Assembly: GCF_008932245.1 (NCBI RefSeq)
Contig: NZ_CP034910.1
Location: 310,001-374,000 of the forward strand
DNA from: Sinorhizobium alkalisoli
GTDB taxonomy: Bacteria; Pseudomonadota; Alphaproteobacteria; Rhizobiales; Rhizobiaceae
Reading direction: 5' to 3'
DNA length: 64,000 bases
Of this stretch, positions 53,756-64,000 are shown one piece after another. A model generated the notes under the pieces. The model was not told where the DNA came from, searched no databases, and was given only the letters and a program-made list of their open reading frames with translations. Numbering within the stretch: the stretch's first letter is position 1; every line of letters starts with the position of its first letter. Position numbers and translations under genes: made by a program.

Positions 53756-53878
53756 TTAACTGCTTGCAAGTTCCTGAGCCGTCGCCACGATCTGCACATT
53801 CCCCAGAGAATGATCAGCGTATTTGAAGGCAAGTATGCTCAGAACTGAGGCAATCATAGCGACTAGAATGACACGCAT
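53756..53878 (-). CDS. small putative membrane peptide, 40 residues
   Basis: ATG 53878 is preceded by AGGAG at 8 nt. The 40-residue product MRVILVAMIASVLSILAFKY continues ADHSLGNVQIVATAQELASS: one hydrophobic helix and a polar tail, or a signal-peptide-like start. It shares the string VLSILA with the neighbouring 48-residue frame. It lies on the same strand as the two ABC genes. Confidence 0.5.
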   Translation of the reverse strand: MRVILVAMIASVLSILAFKYADHSLGNVQIVATAQELASS

Positions 53879-54049
53879 CGTGTGCTCTCCTGGTTGGCTG
53901 CCCAAATGTAGCAGCCGATCAGGGGAACCCTTGTTACCGAGGGAGCAGGCGGCGCACCCGGTCATTGATAGCGACATGGAGGGGCTCCTGTCGCTTCGCA
54001 TCCAAATTAATTTAATTAGGGTCTTCCTCAATTCATATGGTGGCGGGCT

Positions 54050-55978
54050 TCATCTCGATCCTGGCCCCATTGGCTCCGGATGCCGCCTCACGCGCGCGGG
54101 ACCGACCGGGCCACCTGCCAGTTTCGGCAGCGACCGCTTCGTCACGCGGCCGTCGGCAATGGCGAGCACGCTGTCGTAATAATTCTCGCCCTTTGCAGAT
54201 TTCGGCGGCACTGCGTCATGCATGATGCTGACGACGGTTGCGCCGGGGCACACATCCTTGATCGCCTGATGGAACGCGACCGTCGCCTCGACGTCGAGCG
54301 CGCCGGTCGGTTCGTCAAGAAAGATCAGGCCCGGCCGTTGCAGGAGGATGCGCGCAAGCACCAGCTTCTGCTTCTGCCCTCCGGAAAGGAGCTGGTCCCA
54401 GCTTTGCGCACCGCGCCCCTCCGCGGCGAGATCGCCGACGAATTCGGCAAGGCCGGCCATGGAAAGCGCCGCTAAAGCTTCCCGATCCGTAAACGCGTCG
54501 CCCGGCTCGGGCAGGCATATCAGTTCCTTCAGCGATATCGGCGGCAGCTTCACGTCCTGGGCGGCAAAGAGCGTGCGCACGTTTCCGGGCAGGGCGACTG
54601 TGCCGCGGCCATGCGGCCAGAGACCGTTTATCGCCTTGAGCAGCGACGACTTGCCGCTGCCCGACCTGCCGACGAGAAGCGTCCATTCGCCAGGACTGAT
54701 GTGGAGATAGCCGGTCGTAATGAAGGGCAGGTCATGGCCAGGATGCATCAGCTCGAGGCGGCGGATCGTCACGCCGAATTCGGGATCCTGCCAGACGCGG
54801 TTCAACTCCGCGTGACCTGTCCGGGCATAGAAAGCGCGGGGCCGCTGAACGTCCTCGATCGCATTGGCAAGATCGGTGATGCGGCGCGCATTCGCTCTCA
54901 GCCTTGCTATGTCCGGCATGACGTGGATGAACCAGGAGCAATCATTGATGATCGCATTGGCAAGCTCCGCCCCGGTGACATAGCCCTGCAGCGTGACCTT
55001 GCCATTGACATAGGGAAGCAGACCCGGAGCATAGGCGACGATGCGCTGGCCGAAGAAATTGTGGACGAGCTCGAAGCCCATATAACACGCCGTCAGGATG
55101 TTCAGGTTCGACCAAGTCTGGTCGATGTCGCGATAGCGCCGCCTGTGGATGCGCTTCTGGACCCCTTCCGCTTGCGAGGCCGCGACATGGAAGCTGCGGT
55201 GGAGAAGCGTCGTCAGTTCGCGGCGGTAGCTGCCCTCGGCCCATTGCATCCGGACGTCGAGCCGCTGCTGGATCGCGCCGAGCTTGGCGGCGACATAAGT
55301 ATTGAAGGGGACGTAGGCAGCGACGGCAACAAGCGTCAGAAAGGCGCTGCCATAGCTGCCGAGAAACTCCAGCCCGCTCACCTCCGTCGAGGTCTCGATG
55401 ATCCTGCCGCCGACGAAGTAGAGCGACAGGGTCACCCCGGCAACGCCCATGGCAAGCCCGATAGCGCCGCCGGTCATGCCCTTGATCGATTCCTGGACGC
55501 GTTGGTCTATATTGTCCGGCACGCCCACCGACGTCGGAATGGCTTCCGCCACGCCGCGCTGCAGGTGAAGATGGGTATGTTTGCAGTCGAGCAGCGCGTC
55601 ATTGAAGCGTCGGTCAAGCCAGGCCCGCCATTTGCGATGCAGGGTCGTCGAAAAGAAGTGGCGCACGGCCGTGAACGCGATGGATTTCAGCACCATGATC
55701 GCGGCGAGCGTCCCCGCGATCGTCAGAATGGAGCTGAGCGTCGTGGGATTTTGCGGATGGTGGAGAAAGGCTATCGCGCTGACGAGTTCGCCCGAGGCTT
55801 CGGCGAACCAGACGCTCGCAATCGCCGACAGACCGGTGAGCACGACGATGACCGCTGCCAGCCCCCAGGCCTCCTGCCACTTCTCGGAAAACCAATAGGC
55901 CCACATCAGCCCCCAGAAGCTGCGCATCGGCGATACGGGAGTCGACCGGGGCTCTCTTCCCCACTTTCGGCTCCACAC
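54050..55978 (-). CDS. ABC transporter, fused membrane and ATPase domains (YddA/BacA-related), copy 2
   Basis: The protein of about 642 residues is a close paralogue of the gene at 50859; by eye about four of five positions agree from MRSFWG to the end. Membrane-domain signatures are VPDNIDQRVQESIKGMTGGA and IVAYAPGLLPYVNGKVTLQG. The ATPase has GRSGSGKSS, LLSGGQKQK and LIFLDEPTGALD. GTG 55978 and TTG 55984 lie after GGGGAGAAGG; ATG 55927 is the minimal start matching copy 1. The frame is open to 56221, but that end enters the thiamin riboswitch of the opposite strand and is rejected. Confidence 0.82.
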   Translation of the reverse strand: MWSRKWGREPRSTPVSPMRSFWGLMWAYWFSEKWQEAWGLAAVIVVLTGLSAIASVWFAEASGELVSAIAFLHHPQNPTTLSSILTIAGTLAAIMVLKSIAFTAVRHFFSTTLHRKWRAWLDRRFNDALLDCKHTHLHLQRGVAEAIPTSVGVPDNIDQRVQESIKGMTGGAIGLAMGVAGVTLSLYFVGGRIIETSTEVSGLEFLGSYGSAFLTLVAVAAYVPFNTYVAAKLGAIQQRLDVRMQWAEGSYRRELTTLLHRSFHVAASQAEGVQKRIHRRRYRDIDQTWSNLNILTACYMGFELVHNFFGQRIVAYAPGLLPYVNGKVTLQGYVTGAELANAIINDCSWFIHVMPDIARLRANARRITDLANAIEDVQRPRAFYARTGHAELNRVWQDPEFGVTIRRLELMHPGHDLPFITTGYLHISPGEWTLLVGRSGSGKSSLLKAINGLWPHGRGTVALPGNVRTLFAAQDVKLPPISLKELICLPEPGDAFTDREALAALSMAGLAEFVGDLAAEGRGAQSWDQLLSGGQKQKLVLARILLQRPGLIFLDEPTGALDVEATVAFHQAIKDVCPGATVVSIMHDAVPPKSAKGENYYDSVLAIADGRVTKRSLPKLAGGPVGPARVRRHPEPMGPGSR

Positions 55979-56225
55979 GTGCAAGGCCTTCTCCCCGATC
56001 TTCCTGATCAGAACACGCTCCTCATTCCCATCCCATCCACTATCGACAAGGCTGCGCCCGACCGCACTGATCGCGATCAGTTTCCTAAGAGAATAGTCCC
56101 TGTGCCCTGATGTTCCAACCAAGCGGGAGGCGAGAAACGAGACAGTCCACCGCGAGTGCCTCGCTGGGGTCCCAAAAAACCATCTTGACGGCGCGGCGAT
56201 ATCGGTGACTATGGGCGCCATTCAC

Positions 56226-56313
56226 CAGGGGGGTCCCGGCAAGGGGCTGAGATACTGCTGGAGCGCGCAGTGACCCGTTGAACCTGATCCAGTTCATACT
56301 GGCGTAGGGACGG
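56226..56313 (+). promoter_or_regulatory. thiC: TPP riboswitch (THI element) of thiC
   Basis: The conserved blocks of the thiamin pyrophosphate aptamer are present in order: GGGGCTGAGATACTG, then ACCCGTTGAACCTGATC, then CAGTTCATACTGGCGTAGGG. Binding of TPP shuts down the downstream thiC operon. The aptamer ends 111 nt before the thiC ATG. Confidence 0.95.
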
Positions 56314-56343
56314 TGCAGACGTGCGAAAGCCAGGATTCCGTAG

Positions 56344-58254
<1,911 letters not shown>

Positions 58255-58255
58255 G

Positions 58256-59296
58256 ATGCCGGTCCTGATCAAGGGAGCCGGCGTCGCCGGTCTCGCCACC
58301 GCCCTCGAGCTCAGCCGCCGCGGCATCGCGGTGGAGGTGGTCGATGCGGCGGAAACCGTCGGAACCGGCGCATCCACCTATGCCGGCGGCATGCTCGCGG
58401 CGTTTTGCGAACGCGAAGCGGGCGACGAAGCCGTGTTGATGCTTGGGCTTTCCTCTGCCGACTGGTGGGAGGAGGCCCTCCCTGGCGCGGTATTCCGCAA
58501 GGGTACACTTGTCGTCGCGGCTGGCCGCGACAGCGGAGAACTCGATCGCTTCGCCGCCCGCACCCGCGGATATGAATGGGTCGGCGGCAACGCGATCGCA
58601 GAGCTCGAACCGGACCTCGCGGGCCGCTTCGAGCGGGCGCTGTTCTTTGCCGAGGAAGCCCATCTCGATCCGCGGAAGGCGATGGCCGGCCTCTACGAGA
58701 CACTGATTGCGAGCGGCGTCCATTTCCACCTCGGCTGTTCGGACGTGCCCTCCGATCGATCCTATGCCGCCGTGGTCGAATGCACGGGCGCCGCGGCGAT
58801 CGCCACCACGCCCGGCCTTCGCGGCGTGCGCGGCGAGATGCTTTTTCTGGAAACCCCGGAGATCAGCCTCTCGAGGCCGGTCCGCCTGCTTCATCCGCGC
58901 CATCCGCTCTATGTCGTGCCGCGCGAAGACCACCGGTTCATGGTCGGCGCGACCATGATCGAGACCGATGATGACGGACCGATCACCGCTCGCTCGCTGA
59001 TGGAGCTGCTGAACGCCGCCTACGCGGTACATCCCGCCTTCGGCGAGGCGCGTGTCGTGGAGACTGGCGTCGGCATTCGTCCGGCCTTCGCCGACAACCT
59101 GCCCCGCGTCCTCGACCGTGACGACGGGTTCGCGATCGCCGGCATGTACCGCCACGGCTTCCTGCTTGCCCCCACCATGGCGCGGCAGCTGGCGGAAAGG
59201 CTCTGTGCCGGGGAACATCCGCCCTTCACTCCCGTCTTCGAGGAACCCGCGGCGGCGGACCGCCACCCATCTTTTCGACACGGAGCAATCCAATGA
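58256..59296 (+). CDS. thiO: glycine oxidase ThiO
   Basis: The 346-residue flavoprotein oxidises glycine to the imine used in thiazole formation. It has the FAD-binding start IKGAGVAGLATALELSRRGI and the DAO-family ending ETGVGIRPAFADNLPRVLDR, MYRHGFLLAPTMARQLAE. Its ATG is 1 nt after the thiC stop and its stop overlaps thiS (ATGA). Confidence 0.92.
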   Translation: MPVLIKGAGVAGLATALELSRRGIAVEVVDAAETVGTGASTYAGGMLAAFCEREAGDEAVLMLGLSSADWWEEALPGAVFRKGTLVVAAGRDSGELDRFAARTRGYEWVGGNAIAELEPDLAGRFERALFFAEEAHLDPRKAMAGLYETLIASGVHFHLGCSDVPSDRSYAAVVECTGAAAIATTPGLRGVRGEMLFLETPEISLSRPVRLLHPRHPLYVVPREDHRFMVGATMIETDDDGPITARSLMELLNAAYAVHPAFGEARVVETGVGIRPAFADNLPRVLDRDDGFAIAGMYRHGFLLAPTMARQLAERLCAGEHPPFTPVFEEPAAADRHPSFRHGAIQ

Positions 59297-59490
59297 CCTT
59301 GATCGTCAATGGCGAGACGCTGGAGAGCGGCGCAGCGACGTTGTCGGAGCTTTTGCTGGCGCTCGAATACGAGGGCGAGTGGCTGGCGACGGCCGTCAAC
59401 GGGGAACTGGTGCACCGCGAGGATCGCAGCACCTGCCGGCTTTCCGACGGCGACCGGATCGAAGTGCTCTCGCCGATGCAGGGAGGCTGA
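59293..59490 (+). CDS. thiS: sulfur carrier protein ThiS
   Basis: The 65-residue ubiquitin-fold protein ends in the required GlyGly (EVLSPMQGG), which becomes the thiocarboxylate sulfur donor for the thiazole ring. It starts inside the thiO stop codon and is followed 1 nt later by thiG. Confidence 0.93.
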   Translation: MTLIVNGETLESGAATLSELLLALEYEGEWLATAVNGELVHREDRSTCRLSDGDRIEVLSPMQGG

Positions 59491-59491
59491 C

Positions 59492-60265
59492 ATGCTCGAA
59501 CTCTACGGAACCCGAGTCTCCTCGCGCCTCCTCCTCGGGACCGCGCGTTATCCCTCCCCCGCCGTTCTCGCGGAGGCCGTGCGCCGCTCGGGCACGGAGA
59601 TCGTCACCGTATCGCTCCGCCGCGAGACCGCCGGCGGCAGGAACGGCGGCGCTTTCTTCGAATTGATCCGCGAGCTCGGCGTGCGCGTGCTGCCGAACAC
59701 CGCCGGCTGCTATTCCGTGTCGGAAGCGGTGCTGACGGCGAAGATGGCGCGGGAGGTCTTTTCGACTAACTGGATCAAGCTGGAGGTGATCGGCCATCAC
59801 GACACGTTGCAGCCGGACGTCTTCGGCCTGGTCGAGGCGGCGCGCATCCTCGTCGGCGAAGGCTTCGAGGTGTTCCCCTACACGACCGACGACCTCGTCG
59901 TCGCGGAACGGCTGCTCAGCGCCGGCTGCAAGGTGCTGATGCCCTGGTGCGCGCCAATCGGCAGCGCCATGGGCCCGCAGAACCTGCCGGCGCTGCGCGC
60001 CATGCGGGCGGATTTTCCCGATGTGCCGCTGATCGTCGACGCCGGTATCGGCCGCCCGTCGCATGCCGCAACGGTGATGGAACTCGGCTTCGAGGCGGTG
60101 CTGCTCAACACGGCGGTCGCCGGCGCCGGCGACCCGGCCGCAATGGCGGAGGCCTTCGCCAATGCGATCGAAGCCGGTCATGCGGCCTTTCAGGCCGGCA
60201 TGATCGAGCCGCGCGACATGGCCGTCCCCTCAACCCCGGTCATCGGAAAGGCGGTGTTCTCGTGA
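59492..60265 (+). CDS. thiG: thiazole synthase ThiG
   Basis: The 257-residue TIM-barrel enzyme joins deoxyxylulose phosphate, dehydroglycine and ThiS thiocarboxylate into the thiazole phosphate. The Schiff-base Lys is in NWIKLEVIG; further family segments are [40 protein letters not shown] and [26 protein letters not shown] lies just before ATG. It overlaps thiE by 4 nt. Confidence 0.96.
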   Translation: MLELYGTRVSSRLLLGTARYPSPAVLAEAVRRSGTEIVTVSLRRETAGGRNGGAFFELIRELGVRVLPNTAGCYSVSEAVLTAKMAREVFSTNWIKLEVIGHHDTLQPDVFGLVEAARILVGEGFEVFPYTTDDLVVAERLLSAGCKVLMPWCAPIGSAMGPQNLPALRAMRADFPDVPLIVDAGIGRPSHAATVMELGFEAVLLNTAVAGAGDPAAMAEAFANAIEAGHAAFQAGMIEPRDMAVPSTPVIGKAVFS

Positions 60266-60867
60266 AGCTCGACCCCTTCTATCTCATCGTCGACAGCGCC
60301 GCCTGGATCGAACGCCTCGTGCCGCTCGGCGTCAAGCTGGTGCAGCTTCGGATCAAGGACTTGAGCGACGAGGACATCCGCGGCGAGATCGGCGCCGCGA
60401 AGGCGACCTGCGCGGCGCATGGCTGCCAGTTGATCCTCAACGATTACTGGCGCCTCGCGATCGAGGAGGGTTGTGACTTCGTCCATCTCGGCCAGGAGGA
60501 TCTCGCCGACGCCGACCTCGGTGCGATCCGCGCCGCCGGGCTGAAGCTTGGGCTCAGCACTCATGACGAGACGGAGCTTGAGGCCGCGCTTGTTGCCGAG
60601 CCGGACTATGTGGCACTCGGGCCGATCTACCCGACGATCCTGAAAAAGATGAAATGGGCACCACAGGGGCTCGACCGGCTTTCCAGCTGGCGCGAACGCG
60701 TAGGAACGCTGCCGCTCGTGGCGATCGGCGGGCTCAATCCGGAGCGGATCGGCGGGGTGTTTGCCCATGGTGCGGACAGCGCCGCGGTGGTGACGGATAT
60801 CACGTTGAATGCGGATCCCGAAGGTCGGACCCGGGAGTGGATTCGGAAGACTGAGGCTTGGCGGTGA
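60262..60867 (+). CDS. thiE: thiamin phosphate synthase ThiE
   Basis: The 201-residue enzyme couples the pyrimidine and thiazole phosphates. It has [51 protein letters not shown], and the C-terminal phosphate-binding [23 protein letters not shown] start overlaps the thiG stop. No thiD is adjacent, so the pyrimidine kinase must be encoded elsewhere. Confidence 0.92.
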   Translation: MKLDPFYLIVDSAAWIERLVPLGVKLVQLRIKDLSDEDIRGEIGAAKATCAAHGCQLILNDYWRLAIEEGCDFVHLGQEDLADADLGAIRAAGLKLGLSTHDETELEAALVAEPDYVALGPIYPTILKKMKWAPQGLDRLSSWRERVGTLPLVAIGGLNPERIGGVFAHGADSAAVVTDITLNADPEGRTREWIRKTEAWR

Positions 60868-60911
60868 GGGTCACACTCTGCCCCTCTCCTCGGGTTTAAC
60901 CCGAGAACTAG

Positions 60912-60938
60912 CCCTCTCCCCGCAAGCGGGGCGAGGGG
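60912..60938. repeat. palindromic intergenic repeat, copy after thiE
   Basis: The 27-nt unit is identical to that at 50668-50694. A preceding CTCGGGTTTAACCCGAG palindrome (60898-60906 region) may serve as a transcription stop for the thi operon, but it lacks a T-run. Confidence 0.75.
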
Positions 60939-61029
60939 ACACCGTCGCAATTTGTCGCTACCGGTGAACGCCCACCGTGATCCGCGCCATAGTTGGAGCT
61001 GTTATGGGCAATGTGGGCGCCGCGAGTCT

Positions 61030-61055
61030 CCTTCGCCCCGCTTGCGGGGAGAAGG
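61030..61055. repeat. second part of composite intergenic repeat
   Basis: CCTTCGCCCCGC and GCGGGGAGAAGG pair to form a stem. It follows GCCGCGAGTC, as does the weaker version at 50756-50795, and is the inverted relative of the unit at 60912. The rest of 60868-61127 holds no gene. Confidence 0.65.
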
Positions 61056-61127
61056 TGGCCGGTCCACCCTCCGCAGTTGCTGCGGAGGACGGGCAGGCCG
61101 GATGAGGGGGAAACCACCATCGAGAAA

Positions 61128-61153
61128 GGCCCCGGAACCAATGTCCCGGGGCC
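61128..61153 (-). terminator. candidate terminator of melA operon
   Basis: On the minus strand GGCCCCGG, a 10-nt loop and CCGGGGCC are followed by TTTCTC. The stem is strong but the T-run short. It lies 28 nt after the melA stop. Confidence 0.6.
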
Positions 61154-61180
61154 ATCTGGTCGCCTGACCGGGAGAAAGAA

Positions 61181-62554
61181 TCAGGCGGCCTCAACCTTCT
61201 TCGACACGCGGGCCCATTCCGGGATCCAGTCGCGGTGGGCGGCGAGCAGGTCGTCGACGAGCGACCAGATCTGGTCGAGGTCGAGCTCTGCGGCCGTGTG
61301 CGGGTCCATCATCGCCGCATGGTAGAGATGCTCGCGATTGTCGGTAACGAGAGCCTGGACCGTCAGTTCCTGGACGTTGATATTGGTGCGGATGAGTGCG
61401 GTCAATTGCGGCGGCAGCGCGCCGATATAGGTCGGCTGAATGCCGGAGGCGTCGACAAGGCAGGGCACCTCGGCTGCGCAGTTTTCCGGCAGCGAGGTGA
61501 TGCAGCCATTGTTGCGGAGGTTGCCGTAGATCACCGACGGCTCGCCGGTCCAGACCGAGTTCATGATCGAGGAGGCGTATTCGTGGCTCTCGGCAACCTC
61601 GATCGTCTCGGCCTCCCGATATGCAGCCGCCTGGCCCTTCCACCGCTCGATCTGCTCGATGCAGCGCTTCGGATATTCGTCGAGCGGAATGCCGTATTTC
61701 TCGATCAGGTCCGGGCGGCCGTCCTTGATGAAATAGGGCGTGTATTCGGCGAAATGCTCCGAGCTTTCGGTGACGAAATAGCCGAGCCGCGTCAGCATTT
61801 CGTAGCGCACCTTGTTCGGGCAGCGCGGGTTCCAATGGCTGGGCTTCGGAATGCGTCCCTCGCGATAGCCGCGGATCAGGTCCGGATAAAGATCGCGATA
61901 GCTGCCGTCCTTCTGGCGGTGCTCGAACTTGAGATAGAACGCCATGTGGTTGATGCCGGCGGCGCGGTAGCGGATTTCGTCGAGCGGAATATCGAGGTCG
62001 CGGGCAAGCTCGAAGGCGGTACCCTGCACCGAGTGGCAAAGGCCGACCTGCTTGATCGTCGGATATTTCTCGGCGATCGCCCAGGTATTGATCGCCATCG
62101 GGTTGACGTATTGCAGGAGGATCGCCTCGGGGCAGACCTCGAGCATGTCCTCGCAGATCTTCCAGAGATGCGGCACGGTGCGTAGACCCCGCATGATGCC
62201 GCCGACGCCGAGCGTGTCGGCGATCGTCTGGCGCAGCCCGTATTTCTTCGGCACTTCGAAATCGGTCACCGTGCAGGGCTCGTAGCCGCCGATCTGGAAG
62301 GCGACGACGACGAAATCAGCGCCTTCGAGCGCCTTCAACTGATTCGAATAGGTCTCGATCTTCGCCTTTGCGCCGAGCGTGCGCACCAGTTTGCCGGCGA
62401 CGATCTCGCTTTCGGCAAGACGCTCCGGGTTCAAATCCATCAGCGCGATGGTCGCGGCCGAAAGCGCCGGACGCTGCAGCACGTCGCCGATGATGTTCTT
62501 CATGAACACGGTCGAGCCGGCGCCGATGAAGGTGATCTTGGGTTGTCGGGTCAT
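61181..62554 (-). CDS. melA: alpha-galactosidase, GH4 family
   Basis: The 457-residue enzyme hydrolyses melibiose- and raffinose-type alpha-galactosides by the NAD- and Mn-dependent GH4 mechanism. It has the NAD-binding start ITFIGAGSTVFMKNIIGDVL, the metal ligands Cys in GLCHSVQGTAFEL and His in AAGINHMAFYL, and QYVNPMAINTWAIAEKYPT. GAGG precedes the ATG by 6 nt. It lies 22 nt after an ABC ATPase gene of peptide-transporter type; rhizobial alpha-galactoside uptake is known to use such a transporter (AgpA system), so the cluster fits. Confidence 0.92.
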   Translation of the reverse strand: MTRQPKITFIGAGSTVFMKNIIGDVLQRPALSAATIALMDLNPERLAESEIVAGKLVRTLGAKAKIETYSNQLKALEGADFVVVAFQIGGYEPCTVTDFEVPKKYGLRQTIADTLGVGGIMRGLRTVPHLWKICEDMLEVCPEAILLQYVNPMAINTWAIAEKYPTIKQVGLCHSVQGTAFELARDLDIPLDEIRYRAAGINHMAFYLKFEHRQKDGSYRDLYPDLIRGYREGRIPKPSHWNPRCPNKVRYEMLTRLGYFVTESSEHFAEYTPYFIKDGRPDLIEKYGIPLDEYPKRCIEQIERWKGQAAAYREAETIEVAESHEYASSIMNSVWTGEPSVIYGNLRNNGCITSLPENCAAEVPCLVDASGIQPTYIGALPPQLTALIRTNINVQELTVQALVTDNREHLYHAAMMDPHTAAELDLDQIWSLVDDLLAAHRDWIPEWARVSKKVEAA

Positions 62555-62576
62555 GGAGTACCTCTGTTCTGATAGG

Positions 62577-64000
<1,424 letters not shown>

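Noticed and set aside
55979..56221. N-terminal extension of the second ABC gene up to 56221
   Set aside because: It would run through the TPP riboswitch of the opposite strand and is not shared with the paralogue beyond about REPxSTPVS.

Overview
The window looks like an accessory replicon (megaplasmid or chromid) of a Sinorhizobium/Ensifer-type alphaproteobacterium. The DNA is GC-rich. It carries dctA facing dctB-dctD, with product lengths of 441, 621 and 453 residues, close to the rhizobial proteins as I remember them. It also has a thiCOSGE operon behind a TPP riboswitch, an alpha-galactosidase next to a peptide-type ABC transporter, many TRAP and ABC uptake operons, and short palindromic intergenic repeats of rhizobial style. 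This assignment is inference from gene content; no rRNA, tRNA, replication gene or CRISPR array was seen.

Layout. 0.2-2.3 kb: an IS91-family transposase with a partner tyrosine recombinase that appears internally deleted. 2.6-3.7 kb: an HTH antitoxin/PIN toxin pair. 4.0-12.3 kb: an apparent aromatic-acid operon on the minus strand (amidohydrolase, extradiol-type dioxygenase, flavin hydroxylase, fumarylacetoacetase-fold hydrolase, complete TRAP transporter) with a divergent GntR/FCD regulator. 12.5-13.2 kb: a DUF2161 nuclease-fold protein. 13.6-20.7 kb: a second TRAP operon with a SAF-domain oxidoreductase, a small monooxygenase-fold protein, a hydroxyisobutyrate-dehydrogenase-like enzyme and a gluconokinase, behind a LysR gene. 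20.9-22.1 kb: a Fic protein.

22.1-28.0 kb is a genomic graveyard: relics of an ABC ATPase, two pieces of methyl-accepting chemotaxis protein, a truncated IS66 element, the C-terminal half of a hybrid histidine kinase and the C-terminal half of a LivM permease. One intact AI-2E-type membrane protein with an unusual acidic linker and C-terminal domain sits among them. 28.4-36.1 kb: a NarL-type two-component system divergent from a ribose-type sugar ABC operon ending near an SMP-30 lactonase. 36.2-40.9 kb: small stress and regulation modules, namely an orphan ParD-like antitoxin with a decayed toxin, ArsR-SRPBCC-GFA, an RHH regulator with a PHA-depolymerase-like esterase, a second GFA protein and an intact RHH/ParE pair.

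41.4-45.7 kb encodes a striking fusion of an NCS1-type permease, a cysteine-rich linker, a histidine kinase and a receiver, translationally coupled to a LuxR-type response regulator. 45.7-50.6 kb is the dicarboxylate system dctA/dctBD with a sigma54 promoter and a near-perfect activator site. 50.9-56.0 kb holds two close paralogues of a YddA/BacA-related ABC transporter with two tiny putative membrane peptides between them. 56.2-60.9 kb is the thiamin operon. 61.2-64.0 kb is alpha-galactosidase plus a two-NBD ABC ATPase that runs off the window.

The best candidates for something undescribed are the permease-kinase fusion with its coupled regulator, the paired peptide-exporter-like ABC genes with small membrane ORFs, and the two TRAP-linked catabolic operons whose substrates cannot be read from sequence.
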